A stretch of DNA of 64,000 nt from Fibrobacter sp. (GCA_024398845.1 JAKSIM010000004.1:32790-96789); one strand, 5' to 3'; counted from the stretch's first letter, positions 55,036-64,000 are shown. The notes: a model not told the origin generated them from the sequence alone. Made by a program: numbers and translations.

Positions 55036-57462
55036 ATGCCAGACTACATTTCACTGCGTGGCTGTCGCCTCCACAACCTAAAGAATATTGACGTAGATGT
55101 TCCGTTGGGAAAGGTGACCGTCGTTTGCGGACCTTCTGGTTGCGGAAAGTCGACCCTCGTTTTAGACACGCTCCACGGCGAAAGCAAGCGCCGTTACCTC
55201 GAGACGCTCTCGCCGTTTGCAGCGGATATGCTCGGCGGAAAGAGGAATATTCCCCTCACTAGCGCCGAAGGTCTGCCCGCAAGTATAGCGATTGGTCCCA
55301 CACGCGGGGAAGCGTCGGCCAAAGCTTACGCACTTTCGATTGCCGAGTGCGACAACGCCTTACGAACACTTTTTGCAGCCTTTGCAAAACCAGCCTGCCC
55401 TGTTTGCGGCGCCCCGATGGAATCGGAAACCCGCGAGCAGATTATCAAGATTATCGCCGCCAAGGAAATTGGAACCAAATTGCAATTTTTGGCCCCGATG
55501 GAAACTGCGGGGAACAGCCTCGATAAACTCTCGGCAGCATTTTTGAGTCAGGGGTACACCCGCGCTATTGCGGATGGTACCGTCTATTCGCTAGCCGACT
55601 TGCTCCCCGGCGAAAAAGTTTTAAAGCCAAAAAAATTCGCCATTGTGGTAGACCGCATTATTGTACGCGAAAACACCCGCACGCGAATCGCCGAGGCCGT
55701 AGACGCAACACTCAAACTGACGCACTCCACGATTGAATTGGACGTGAGCGGAACACAGGAACTCTACAGTACTCAGCCCCGCTGTAAAAATACAAACGAC
55801 AAGCAGCACAAAAACGCCGTGCAAATCAGCGCCGAAAACGCCGTTCCCGTTTTAGAAGCCAGGTCATTTTCGCCATACAACCGCACAAGCGCCTGCCCCT
55901 GTTGCGAAGGAACAGGACTTTGCACAAGCGACACCGCCAATTCTGCAAGCACCTCCGTTAACGACGACGATTCCAACGACGAGGTAAGCGGAGTTTGCCC
56001 GCAATGCCAAGGATTTCGCCTCAAGAATACGTACTTGAACGCCTCCATTGACGGGACAACATTCGCAAACATCCTTAGCACCCCATTTTCAGAACTCCCA
56101 GCAAAGTTTCACGCTCTTTTTGACGGCAAGATTTTGGACAACCTCAAGCCCACGTTCCGTTCGCTTTTGGACCGCTGCGAAGCCATCAATGATTTGGGAA
56201 TCGGATACCTGACGGCAGGACGCGCGGGCCAAACGCTCTCCGGCGGCGAAATGCAACGCCTGAAACTGGCGAGTTTGAGCACCGGACACTTGAACGGGCT
56301 CCTCGTTGCACTCGATGAACCGGCCAGCGGCCTCCACGAAACAGATGTGGATGCCCTCTGGAACGTTTTGGAAAAAGTCAAAGCCCGTGGAAACACGCTT
56401 GTACTCATCGAGCACAATCCCGGTATTATCCGCCGCGCGGACTACCTTATTGAAATGGGACCCGGTGCTGGAGAAAAAGGCGGGCAAGTGCTATTCCAAG
56501 GCTCACGCGACGAAGTTCTGGAGAATCCGGAATCACCCACAGGTACTTGGCTCAAGCAACTCAATAAATCAAAAAAATTGAGCAGCTCAAAATCCGCCAA
56601 GTCCGCAAATTCAGCAAAACCCGTTATTCAGGTTCGTGATTTTAGCCGCTACGATATGGTCAAAGTGAACGCCGACTTCCCCATCAACAAGTTCAGCGTC
56701 ATCACGGGTCAAAGCGGGAGCGGCAAGTCCACGCTCTTGTTCCAAAATCTCGCCAGGCGGGCCCATGCAGGCGAATTTCAGCCTCTCGGGATTGAAGCGC
56801 TATCCATCCTTTCGACAGGCGATTTTCACGGGAGCCGCCGCAGTACCATATTGAGTGCCATCGACCTCATGTCTAAACTGCGCGACCTGTTCGCTAAGCT
56901 TCCCGAGAGCAAGGTCCGCGGGTACAACGCAACCAAGTTCAGCATGCATACTCCGGGGGGCCGCTGCGAGAACTGCAAAGGCGAAGGCGTTCTGTTAGAT
57001 CCGTCGGGCTTTGAAGAAACGGAATGCCCGGTTTGCCTCGGGAGACGATTCCGCGATGAAGTTTTGGAAGTTCGCTTCAAGTCTCTTTCCATCGCCGACA
57101 TTCTCGATATGGAAGTCGGGAGTGCATACAAACTATTCGCAAATCTCAAACCGTTTGCCGAAAAGCTGAAACCACTCGTTGACACAGGACTCGATTACTT
57201 GCGACTCGGGCAAACCACGTCACACCTTTCCGGTGGTGAACGCGCCCGTTTGCGCCTGTCAATCGCACTCGCCCGAGCGAAGGCCCCCAACACGCTATTC
57301 CTGTTTGACGAACCCGCACGCGGGCTTCATCAAAAAGACATCCATTTATTACTTGATTTGATTCGCGGACTCTGCGATGCAGGCCACACCGTCATTGCAA
57401 TTGAACACGCCCAGGATTTTGTGAACGCCGCCGACTATGCCATAGAACTGCGCCACGCATAA
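55036..57462 (+). CDS. UvrA-type ABC ATPase paralogue, shortened
   Basis: 808 residues against about 940 for UvrA. Two ABC modules: Walker A GPSGCGKST (32-40) and GQSGSGKST, signatures LSGGEMQRLK and LSGGERARLRL. Zinc modules are ACPVCG, the CPCC...CPQCQGFRL pair and GGRCENCKGEG...ECPVCLGRRF. The segment corresponding to the UvrB-binding region (after ACPVCG) is present, but the insertion domain usually lying between the CPCC and CPQC halves is replaced by about 35 Ser/Asn/Asp-rich residues. It may be a class II/III UvrA (tolerance to DNA-binding drugs) rather than the main repair UvrA. Confidence 0.87.
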   Translation: MPDYISLRGCRLHNLKNIDVDVPLGKVTVVCGPSGCGKSTLVLDTLHGESKRRYLETLSPFAADMLGGKRNIPLTSAEGLPASIAIGPTRGEASAKAYALSIAECDNALRTLFAAFAKPACPVCGAPMESETREQIIKIIAAKEIGTKLQFLAPMETAGNSLDKLSAAFLSQGYTRAIADGTVYSLADLLPGEKVLKPKKFAIVVDRIIVRENTRTRIAEAVDATLKLTHSTIELDVSGTQELYSTQPRCKNTNDKQHKNAVQISAENAVPVLEARSFSPYNRTSACPCCEGTGLCTSDTANSASTSVNDDDSNDEVSGVCPQCQGFRLKNTYLNASIDGTTFANILSTPFSELPAKFHALFDGKILDNLKPTFRSLLDRCEAINDLGIGYLTAGRAGQTLSGGEMQRLKLASLSTGHLNGLLVALDEPASGLHETDVDALWNVLEKVKARGNTLVLIEHNPGIIRRADYLIEMGPGAGEKGGQVLFQGSRDEVLENPESPTGTWLKQLNKSKKLSSSKSAKSANSAKPVIQVRDFSRYDMVKVNADFPINKFSVITGQSGSGKSTLLFQNLARRAHAGEFQPLGIEALSILSTGDFHGSRRSTILSAIDLMSKLRDLFAKLPESKVRGYNATKFSMHTPGGRCENCKGEGVLLDPSGFEETECPVCLGRRFRDEVLEVRFKSLSIADILDMEVGSAYKLFANLKPFAEKLKPLVDTGLDYLRLGQTTSHLSGGERARLRLSIALARAKAPNTLFLFDEPARGLHQKDIHLLLDLIRGLCDAGHTVIAIEHAQDFVNAADYAIELRHA

Positions 57463-57547
57463 TTCGCCAAGCGCAATTACGTATAATTCGCCATACGGTG
57501 AACGCAATCATCTAGCAGCAGCGTCCAACGCCATTTCTTTGTAAAAG

Positions 57548-59047
57548 CTATCGCCCCACAGGATGATTTTCTATGAGCGGAGCGTACTCGTCAAACGCTT
57601 TTTTGTTGGCATACAAGCCCGACCCCTTCCAGTCAAAAAGTGCAGGGCCCCACTCTCCAGATTCGCCCGGCTCCCAGAAGAAAGCGCCCAAGCCACGCGG
57701 AACCTCTTCCATAATCTGGTGCGTTTTCAAACGCGAGCCATTGAAGCTATACGAATTGATTTTCTCACCGCCGTTATATTCCGCAATAAAAAATTCCAGG
57801 TTCGTGTAGGTTTTGCCGAGGTTCGTCAAAAGCGATTTCCACGTACTCGGATTACCATCGTCATATGCGGTGTAAGCAGAAATTCCCATCGCATCGGCAG
57901 TCACCTTTTGCGTCTGGAAAATTTCTTTCATCCACCAATCGATGGTCGATGTCTTTTCGGGATTTTCGATGTGGAACGAAGTCTTTATGGAGGTCGAAAC
58001 GTCCTTTACAGCCTTCACGCCCGCCTTGAGGTACTTGGCCGTATTCGCCTTGCCCGTAGAATTCGACATAATGCCACTCACCGAAGCATCGGCCGTATTG
58101 ACATTGTTGCCCCAACAATCGGTATTGGACTTGGGTACATCGCGCAAAAGCCCATTCGTAATTTCGTTGCCCACCTGCACCATATCGGGCGTGGCCCCGG
58201 CGAGTTTAAGCGTATTTACCACATCGTAGGTGTAAGCGTAAACAGAGTCGGCCATCTCATTGGAATTACGAATGCTGCGCCAACGTTCTGGAATAATTTG
58301 CTTGCCAGGATCCGCCCAGTTGTCGCTGTAATGGAAGTCCAACAACACACGGAAACCGTAAGCCTTGGCGCGCTTGATATAATCGACCACATGGTCCTTG
58401 TCACCAAAAGCTTCGCTATCTTGACCACAACCGGGAGCTCCGTAACCGTACTGAGTTTTAGGCCCCACAAACGTCTTTAGGCGAATAGCGTTAAAACCAT
58501 GCGCAGCAAGTATCTCAAAAATATTTTTTTCGGTGCCGTCGGTATCGTAAAGTTTGGTTCCCTTGTTCTCATATTCCTGGAACTTTGAAATATCAGCTCC
58601 AATCCAGTAAGGGCTCGGGTTAATCCACATCGTTGGCGTTGACGACGAAACTAAAGTCGACGAAGATTCAAGAGCCGATGATGATTCAAGAACCGCCGAG
58701 GACTGCGCAGACGAAGGATTCTGCATTGAAGACATTTGCGCCGAGGACATTTGCGTCGAGGACGTTTGAGCTGACGAAGAAGACTCCGCCGACGAAATCG
58801 GAGCCTGCGCGGACGACGGCAAACCTGCAGAAGACATCTGCGAAGCAGACTGCGGCACAGCAGATGAAGTCAAATCTTGCGCAGACGAAGACGGCAACGC
58901 TTCCGCGGAAGAATCAAACGCAAGTTCATCTGAAGAAGATTCCGGTATAACGGCGTCAGCAGACGAAGCCGAATCGCCACACCCTAAAAATTGCAATAGG
59001 CCAAAACAACCCATTGCAAAGACCAAACGCTTTTTATTCAAACCCAT
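57548..59047 (-). CDS. Endo-beta-1,4-galactanase (GH53)
   Basis: 499 residues. N-terminal hydrophobic segment with GLLQFLGC (lipobox, Cys23), then about 115 residues of Ser/Ala/Gln-rich linker with repeats of SSAQ and QMSS types. The catalytic domain (about 145-495) matches GH53: IGADISKFQEYE, NAIRLKTFVGP, VLLDFHYSDNWADPGKQ, the acid/base in VQVGNEITNG, the nucleophile candidate in FIAEYNG and GLGAFFWEPG. It cuts type I arabinogalactan, the galactan side chains of RG-I. Surface anchoring by lipid would keep released oligosaccharides near the cell. It has its own promoter, without the GTGGAC element. Confidence 0.92.
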   Translation of the reverse strand: MGLNKKRLVFAMGCFGLLQFLGCGDSASSADAVIPESSSDELAFDSSAEALPSSSAQDLTSSAVPQSASQMSSAGLPSSAQAPISSAESSSSAQTSSTQMSSAQMSSMQNPSSAQSSAVLESSSALESSSTLVSSSTPTMWINPSPYWIGADISKFQEYENKGTKLYDTDGTEKNIFEILAAHGFNAIRLKTFVGPKTQYGYGAPGCGQDSEAFGDKDHVVDYIKRAKAYGFRVLLDFHYSDNWADPGKQIIPERWRSIRNSNEMADSVYAYTYDVVNTLKLAGATPDMVQVGNEITNGLLRDVPKSNTDCWGNNVNTADASVSGIMSNSTGKANTAKYLKAGVKAVKDVSTSIKTSFHIENPEKTSTIDWWMKEIFQTQKVTADAMGISAYTAYDDGNPSTWKSLLTNLGKTYTNLEFFIAEYNGGEKINSYSFNGSRLKTHQIMEEVPRGLGAFFWEPGESGEWGPALFDWKGSGLYANKKAFDEYAPLIENHPVGR

Positions 59048-59140
59048 ACCTTAAATCTATGTTAAATACACTTCATCGGGTGTTAAATAAAGTAAAAACA
59101 CATCCTCCTTATTCAACAAAATCTATCTTTTAAATGGTAT

Positions 59141-60439
59141 ATGAACCTTTGGGAATTGCTCACAAGCACCGCCGTGCAAGATTTTATAAAGGAATCCATC
59201 AAAAAGAAGATGGACGCCTTGCAAATTTCTACCGCATTGAACAAAGCTGGCTACAGCAACGAAGAACGCGCAGCCATTATGGATTACATGGGGCTAGTGC
59301 CAAAATTTCGCGAAAAGTTCGGTTGCGAATTTCTCCTTTGCGACAAACTCGCGCTGGAACAATCCACCGCCCAAGATATTGGCCACTGGAAGGCAAAACT
59401 CTGGCCAAGCGGAGAAGACGCCAAAGGCAAAGCCGTGCACGACCTGTGCTGCGGCATGGGCGGAGACAGTTTCTTTTTGCCCATGGAACTCAACGTGACT
59501 GGTGTAGACTTGGACGAGAATCGACTCGTCATGTACCGCTACAACGCCAAAGTTTTTAGAGGCGAAAGCGACGGCAAAACAATTCTTGGTGACGCTCGCA
59601 CGGTACAAACCGCCCAAGCAACCACCCGTGCCGACTTCTTTACGATTGACCCGGCTCGTCGCGCCGTAGATGGAGAAAACCAGCGTGACCTCCGAAACTT
59701 GATGCCGACTTTCGCCGAGGTTCTTGAAATCGCAAAAAACTACCGGGGTGGAATGGCGAAGCTTCCACCCGGATACCCCATGAACGAAGTTCCCGAAGAT
59801 TGCGAAATCATCTATTTGGGTTCGCACACCGACTGTCGTGAATGTCTTGTCCTGTTTGGTTCGATTGCACAACATCCTGGTCAAATTCGCGCCGTGATGG
59901 TCGATAAGAACGGCGAAACGCAAGCGGAATGGAGCGCCCCGCGCGATACGAAACGCGAAATGCGCGACGACGCGAACCAAGAGCAATTTGAACACAATCT
60001 GGAATTGGAAGGCAAGGACCGCATTTACCGCACATCCTCAAGCCAGTCGGACCTCCCGATGGGCGACCTCAGCGCATACCTTTCGGAACCCGAGCCCGTG
60101 CTACTGCGAAGTCACCTCTTTGGCGTAGTCGCCGTCACAAGCGACCCAAGCGCACACCTGATTTCTGAAGGCATAGCCTACGTTTCGAGCGAGAAGCCTC
60201 TACCCTCACCAGGTTTTGCGAACTTCGAGGTTTTGGGTCACTGCGAAATTGCGACGAGCGCCGTCCGCACAATGCTCAAAGCGCACGACGTAGGCAAACT
60301 CACACTCAAGCTCCGCGGAGTAAAGCTCGACCCCGACACTGAAATCAAGCGCCTTAAGCCCAAGGGCAAAAATTCAGCTATACTATTTTACACAAGACTT
60401 GCAGGCGAAAAAAACGCCATTCTCGCAAAACGTATCTAA
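59141..60439 (+). CDS. THUMP-like class I SAM methyltransferase
   Basis: 432 residues, cytoplasmic. A helical N-terminal domain (1-95), then a Rossmann methyltransferase core with HDLCCGMGGDSFFL (SAM motif I), VDLDENRL and FFTIDPARR (motif IV-like). The C-terminal part (about 330-432) resembles the THUMP-like/PG1098 ferredoxin-like domain (LRSHLFGVVAVT, LKLRGVKLDP). Members are thought to act on nucleic acids, but the substrate is unknown. Divergent from GH53, with ung 81 bases downstream. Confidence 0.82.
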   Translation: MNLWELLTSTAVQDFIKESIKKKMDALQISTALNKAGYSNEERAAIMDYMGLVPKFREKFGCEFLLCDKLALEQSTAQDIGHWKAKLWPSGEDAKGKAVHDLCCGMGGDSFFLPMELNVTGVDLDENRLVMYRYNAKVFRGESDGKTILGDARTVQTAQATTRADFFTIDPARRAVDGENQRDLRNLMPTFAEVLEIAKNYRGGMAKLPPGYPMNEVPEDCEIIYLGSHTDCRECLVLFGSIAQHPGQIRAVMVDKNGETQAEWSAPRDTKREMRDDANQEQFEHNLELEGKDRIYRTSSSQSDLPMGDLSAYLSEPEPVLLRSHLFGVVAVTSDPSAHLISEGIAYVSSEKPLPSPGFANFEVLGHCEIATSAVRTMLKAHDVGKLTLKLRGVKLDPDTEIKRLKPKGKNSAILFYTRLAGEKNAILAKRI

Positions 60440-60520
60440 GAAATTTCTCTTGCCTCAATTTTTATGCAGGTGGTTCAGCCATTTAAATTCAATCTTTTAT
60501 AATTATCTATTTTATTTTCT

Positions 60521-61198
60521 ATGACCGTAAAACTTGAACCCACTTGGCTTGAACTTTTAAACGACCAGTTTGAACAGCCATATTTTAAACAAATTAAAGA
60601 AAAATTATTGCAAGAGAAAGCCGCGGGCCACACCATCTACCCGCCAGGTTCCAAAATTTTCGCTGCGCTGGATTTTTGTCCGGTAGATAAAGTCAAGGCG
60701 GTCATTATCGGGCAAGACCCCTACCACAATCCGGGACAGGCTCACGGGCTTTGCTTCTCGGTACCTATGGGCATCGAACCGCCGCCATCGCTCATCAACA
60801 TTTTCCAGGAACTACACGACGACCTGGGGATTAATCCGCCACCGCACGGGAATCTCGAGAGCTGGGCACAAAAAGGCATTCTGCTTTTAAACGCTTCGCT
60901 CACGGTTCGTGCCCACATGGCGGCAAGTCACGCAGGCATTGGGTGGCAGCAATTCACCGACACCATCATCCAGCGACTATCGGCCACACGCGAAAATCTA
61001 GTCTTTTTGCTTTGGGGCAGTTTTGCCATCAAAAAACAGGCTCTCGTGGCCCCAAATCGCGGTCACCTTATTCTCACAGCTCCGCACCCGAGTCCACTTT
61101 CTGCCTACCGCGGGTTCTTTGGATGCAAGCATTTTAGCAAGGCGAACGCTTATCTGCAAAGCAAAGGCCTAGAACCCATCGATTGGAGCATTTCTTAA
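60521..61198 (+). CDS. ung: Uracil-DNA glycosylase
   Basis: 225 residues, family 1. It removes uracil from DNA to start base excision repair. The water-activating loop is GQDPYHNPGQAHGLCFSV, followed by PPSLINIFQEL, LLLNASLTV, WGSFA and the minor-groove/intercalation loop HPSPLSAYRGFFGC with catalytic His. Normal length. No strong SD before the ATG at 60521. Confidence 0.97.
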   Translation: MTVKLEPTWLELLNDQFEQPYFKQIKEKLLQEKAAGHTIYPPGSKIFAALDFCPVDKVKAVIIGQDPYHNPGQAHGLCFSVPMGIEPPPSLINIFQELHDDLGINPPPHGNLESWAQKGILLLNASLTVRAHMAASHAGIGWQQFTDTIIQRLSATRENLVFLLWGSFAIKKQALVAPNRGHLILTAPHPSPLSAYRGFFGCKHFSKANAYLQSKGLEPIDWSIS

Positions 61199-61223
61199 CA
61201 TCACTATTACTATATTTGGAACT

Positions 61224-61553
61224 ATGACAAACAAAAATACTTTCGGACGACTCGTTCTTTTTATTGTACTCGGCCTTATCATTGGTGGAGTACTCGGTGA
61301 ATGCCTCGGTCTCCTCTTCGGAGAACTTGGCGAACTTATGAATGCAGGCGGTTACGACAACATCGTTCGTAACTTCTTCGTTGCTTCTTTCGATTTGAAC
61401 CTCGGTTTCCCGGGCGACAAAGCGGAACCTGTCGTTTTGAATCTCTACATGATCAAGCTCGCCTTGGGCTTAGGTCTCAAAATTAACGTCGTTAGTATCG
61501 TTGGTATGATCGTGGCCATCTACATTATGAAGTGGTCCGGAGGAAATCGATAA
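61224..61553 (+). CDS. DUF4321 membrane protein
   Basis: 109 residues. Two TM segments (about 8-28 and 85-105) with Gly-rich packing (LGLIIGGVLGECLGLLFGE) and a short polar middle; the pattern matches DUF4321, a small membrane protein frequently encoded beside aminoacyl-tRNA or gat genes. Its stop overlaps the ATG of gatA by one base (TAATG), implying translational coupling. Function unknown. Confidence 0.75.
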   Translation: MTNKNTFGRLVLFIVLGLIIGGVLGECLGLLFGELGELMNAGGYDNIVRNFFVASFDLNLGFPGDKAEPVVLNLYMIKLALGLGLKINVVSIVGMIVAIYIMKWSGGNR

Positions 61554-62971
61554 TGGAAACTATCCAGAGTTTGCAGGCTAAGCTCGCAAGCGGAAGCACT
61601 ACCGCCGAAGCTCTTGCCCAGGCATCTTTAGCTAAGATTGAAGAAACAAAGAATTTGAACGCCTATATTTCGGTGCTTAACGAACGCGCCCTCGAAAAGG
61701 CTAAGGAAAGCGATAAGCGCCGCGCCGAAGGCAAAACGCTCGGAGCCCTCGATGGCATTCCGGTTGCCGTGAAGGACAACATGTGCTTGACCGGCACACG
61801 CACCACGGCCGCTTCCAAGATTCTTGAAAACTTTGTGGCCCCGTACACTGCGACAGCCCTCGAAAAACTCGAAGCCGCAGGCGCTATCATCGTCGGCAAG
61901 ACTAACATGGACGAATTCGCCATGGGTTCCTCCAACGAAACTTCTTACTTCGGAGCAGTCAAGAACCCGCTCGACGAATCCCGCGTGCCAGGCGGTTCCA
62001 GCGGTGGTTCCGCCGTTGCCGTTGCAAGCGGCACTGTCCCCTGCGCTCTCGGTTCCGATACCGGTGGATCCATTCGTCAGCCCGCAGCCTGCACTGGAGT
62101 CGTGGGCCTGAAGCCCACCTATGGTCGCGTTTCCCGCTACGGCCTTCTTGCCTACGCAAGTTCTCTTGACCAGATTGGCCCGTTTGGCGCAACAGTCAAG
62201 GACGCAGCCACACTCCTCAACGCGATTGTCGGCATTGACCCGCACGACAACACCACGAGTACCCGTCCAGCCGAAGACTTTAGCGCAAAGCTCAACCAGG
62301 GCATTAAGGGCAAGGTCATTGGCGTCCCGAAGGAATATTTCGCCGAAGGGCTTGATGCCGAATGCAAAGCCGCCATTGAAGGCATGCTCAAGAAGATGGA
62401 AGCCGAAGGCGCCACCATCAAGGAAGTGAGCCTCCCGCACATCAGCTACGCAGTTTCCAGCTATTACATTATTGCAACCGCCGAAGCAAGTTCCAACCTC
62501 AGCCGTTACGACGGCGTGCGTTACGGCTACCGCAGCAAGGAAGCAAAGAAGCTCTTTGACCTCTACGCCAAGTCCCGTAGCGAAGCCTTTGGCAAGGAAG
62601 TGCAACGCCGTATTTTGCTTGGCAGCTACGTGCTCTCAGCAGGTTTCTATGACGCTTACTACGTGCAGGCCCAAAAAGTCCGCCGCCTTATTACGGACGA
62701 CTTTACCGAAGCCTTCAAAACCTGCGACGTGATTGCAAGCCCCACGATGCCGGGACTCCCGCTCAAGTGCGGTATGAACGAGTCCGACCCGATGGCTGTG
62801 TACCTCAGCGACATCTACACTGTGAGCCTGAACCTCGCCGGCCTCCCCGGCGTAAGCGTTCCGTGCGGCATGGCCGGCGGTCTCCCCGTTGGACTCCAGT
62901 GGATCGGCAAGCCGTTCCAGGAAGCCGATTTGCTGAGTGTTGCTGCTGCAACCGAGGCTTTGAACAAGTAA
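61553..62971 (+). CDS. gatA: Glutamyl-tRNA(Gln) amidotransferase subunit A
   Basis: 472 residues from the ATG at 61553 (SD GGAGGAA); an upstream frame extension lies inside DUF4321. The amidase subunit hydrolyses glutamine to supply ammonia for converting Glu-tRNA(Gln) or Asp-tRNA(Asn). The Ser-cisSer-Lys triad is in VAVKDNMC (Lys), PGGSSGGSAVAVASG and DTGGSIRQPA (Ser). gatB and gatC are not in the window. A hairpin terminator follows 25 bases downstream. Confidence 0.95.
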   Translation: METIQSLQAKLASGSTTAEALAQASLAKIEETKNLNAYISVLNERALEKAKESDKRRAEGKTLGALDGIPVAVKDNMCLTGTRTTAASKILENFVAPYTATALEKLEAAGAIIVGKTNMDEFAMGSSNETSYFGAVKNPLDESRVPGGSSGGSAVAVASGTVPCALGSDTGGSIRQPAACTGVVGLKPTYGRVSRYGLLAYASSLDQIGPFGATVKDAATLLNAIVGIDPHDNTTSTRPAEDFSAKLNQGIKGKVIGVPKEYFAEGLDAECKAAIEGMLKKMEAEGATIKEVSLPHISYAVSSYYIIATAEASSNLSRYDGVRYGYRSKEAKKLFDLYAKSRSEAFGKEVQRRILLGSYVLSAGFYDAYYVQAQKVRRLITDDFTEAFKTCDVIASPTMPGLPLKCGMNESDPMAVYLSDIYTVSLNLAGLPGVSVPCGMAGGLPVGLQWIGKPFQEADLLSVAAATEALNK

Positions 62972-62996
62972 GCGCAAAGCCAATGCAAGAATTATA

Positions 62997-63029
62997 CGCC
63001 GATGGATAGTAATATCAATCGGCGTTTTT
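62997..63029 (+). terminator. Intrinsic terminator after gatA
   Basis: CGCCGAT (62997-63003) pairs with ATCGGCG (63018-63024), followed by TTTTT (63025-63029). It also shows that the next gene starts later than the in-frame ATG at 63002. Confidence 0.8.
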
Positions 63030-63043
63030 CAAAAGGGATGATT

Positions 63044-63886
63044 ATGAAATGGTTTTCTAAAATCAGTTTGTTCGCAATGATATTTGCTGCCACAAATGCG
63101 TTCGCTCAGGAGCCTGCTGCAAACGCAGCCCCAGTAAGCGCACCGGCACCCACAGAAGCCCAGGCAACGGAAACTTCGGCCCCAGCACTCAGTAGCGCGG
63201 ATTCCGCAGCAATCGCCGATTCACTCGCTGCGGCCGCACAGTTCAACGATTTTATGAATTCCACCCTAGACGATTCAGAATCCTCTTCGTCTACAGCATC
63301 TTCATCTAGTGAAGCAACAGCCGACACCACGTCATCTTCTAGCGGAGACGGAGGCCTTGTTCTTTATGACGGAGGCAATTCAGACAAGCCCCAAAGACGA
63401 GTTTATAGCAGTGACGCCCCCATCTACCGATTCGAAGCATCCGTTGGCTTGCAGTCCCCGAGCCGAGGCCTATTCTCTTTGGAATACGTAATCGCCCAAG
63501 AAATTTTGAATGCAGGCCTTCACTTTACCGACTACAACGACGAGGTTTTCCAACTCGGAGCATCGGTTATTTATTACCCCATGGAAACCCGCTATTTTTA
63601 CACATTCCTCTCTAACGATTGGATTTCGGGAAAATACGACCGTGAACGATCCGTTGGCAAAGGCAAATACGAAGAATATACAGAACGTCTCAACGTATGG
63701 CGAGTTTCCCTCGGTATTGGTTGCGAAGCTCTGTTCATGATGCACTTTGGTGCCTACGTAGAAGTCGGCTTTGAATTCTTTGCCGCTAAAGGCGGGTACT
63801 ATTTGCACATGAACAAGAAATACGGATCCCTGGATAACGACGATTTCAAACTCCCCTACGGCATAGGCGTATTATTCCCGTTCTAA
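63044..63886 (+). CDS. Secreted Ser/Ala-rich protein with C-terminal barrel-like domain
   Basis: 280 residues from the ATG at 63044, chosen because a terminator occupies the frame upstream. Signal peptide MKWFSKISLFAMIFAATNAFA. Residues about 22-110 are Ala/Pro/Ser/Thr-rich and acidic, including DSESSSSTASSSSE. Residues about 125-280 have strand-rich sequence (YRFEASVGLQSPSRGLFSLEYV, LGIGCEALFMMHFGAYVEVGFEFF) ending in GIGVLFPF with terminal Phe, as in outer-membrane barrels. No known family recognised. Confidence 0.55.
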   Translation: MKWFSKISLFAMIFAATNAFAQEPAANAAPVSAPAPTEAQATETSAPALSSADSAAIADSLAAAAQFNDFMNSTLDDSESSSSTASSSSEATADTTSSSSGDGGLVLYDGGNSDKPQRRVYSSDAPIYRFEASVGLQSPSRGLFSLEYVIAQEILNAGLHFTDYNDEVFQLGASVIYYPMETRYFYTFLSNDWISGKYDRERSVGKGKYEEYTERLNVWRVSLGIGCEALFMMHFGAYVEVGFEFFAAKGGYYLHMNKKYGSLDNDDFKLPYGIGVLFPF

Positions 63887-63896
63887 GCCCTTATTA

Positions 63897-64000
63897 TCAA
63901 AACTGAGCGATGGGAGTTTTTTCTATCACGCGCAGCACCAGTTGCCGCACGGTATCGTACCAACCCTGTTCTGCAGCAACTTCTTTATGATAAAGTTTTT
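63897..64000 (-). CDS. C-terminal fragment of an unidentified gene
   Basis: The − strand reads about 33 codons without a stop from the window edge to TGA at 63897-63899 (..LYHKEVAAEQGWYDTVRQLVLR..), amphipathic and helical. Convergent with the preceding gene, stops 10 bases apart. Too short to identify; it could be a chance frame. Confidence 0.4.
   Translation of the reverse strand, partial: KLYHKEVAAEQGWYDTVRQLVLRVIEKTPIAQF

Noticed and set aside
57460..57495. Two ATAATTCGCCA copies after the UvrA-like gene
   Set aside because: Only two short copies with no further structure; probably chance or decay, so not listed as a repeat element.
1..64000. CRISPR arrays, tRNA or rRNA genes, prophage or integrative-element ends
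   Set aside because: No regularly spaced repeats, cloverleaf sequences, rRNA segments, integrases or phage structural genes were seen on either strand.

Overview
The window looks like chromosomal DNA of a Fibrobacter species (F. succinogenes-like). This is inferred from gene content; no 16S or tRNA gene is present. Pointers are a regulator of the Fibrobacter-enriched TIGR02147 family, secreted plant-polysaccharide enzymes with Ser-rich linkers and short basic C-terminal tails, a Bacillus/Bacteroides-like three-subunit succinate dehydrogenase/fumarate reductase, a futalosine-pathway menaquinone enzyme, and desulfoferrodoxin (anaerobe-type superoxide defence). Several genes start with TTG or GTG. 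I see no CRISPR array, rRNA, tRNA, prophage or intact insertion sequence.

Layout. 1-254 is the N-terminus of a secreted GH43-like enzyme. 300-2569 holds a FIST-GGDEF signalling protein and hisI. 2620-10067 is a + strand run: lipoprotein, tilS, ftsH, folP, cdaA and a membrane protein with a formylglycine-enzyme-like domain. 10068-13551 has a peptidase-like protein, a small lipoprotein, a PDZ-thioredoxin fusion, a barrel-like protein and a dihydroorotate dehydrogenase. 13585-20573 (+) has an M20 peptidase, a sirtuin, mqnE, NfeD, FloA and a FloA-linked winged-helix protein. 20664-24482 (-) is a polar amino-acid ABC transporter and a lipoprotein phosphatase. A 31-codon IS3 OrfA remnant lies at 24594-24689. 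24782-28832 (-) is sdhBAC/frdBAC and ndk. 28982-37074 is an envelope-biogenesis block: a SurA-like lipoprotein, then TamB-like and TamA/BamA-like proteins. 37076-40738 (-) has an ABC ATPase, a DUF4116 protein, desulfoferrodoxin and glyA.

40932-53078 (-) is the most distinctive part, a rhamnogalacturonan/pectin locus. It encodes two PL11 rhamnogalacturonan lyases, two CE12 acetylesterases, a PL1 pectate lyase lipoprotein and, embedded between them, a TIGR02147 regulator that overlaps the pectate lyase start. A GTGGAC/GTCCAC element with an AT-rich -10-like block recurs upstream of both PL11 genes and the regulator. The PL11 leaders contain strong stem-loops, and one also has a G-quadruplex-type G-run. 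A GH53 galactanase (57548-59047) and the GH43-like gene at the window edge would act on RG-I galactan and arabinan side chains.

53374-64000 has a YihY membrane protein, a barrel-like protein, an unusual UvrA paralogue, GH53, a THUMP-like methyltransferase, ung, a DUF4321 protein, gatA, a secreted Ser-rich protein and the tail of one more gene.

Together the genes describe an anaerobic, menaquinone-using, fumarate-reducing fibre degrader that exports pectin-opening enzymes. Starts were re-chosen where a signal peptide, Shine-Dalgarno (SD) site or terminator indicated a later codon. All family assignments come from motif reading without database searches.
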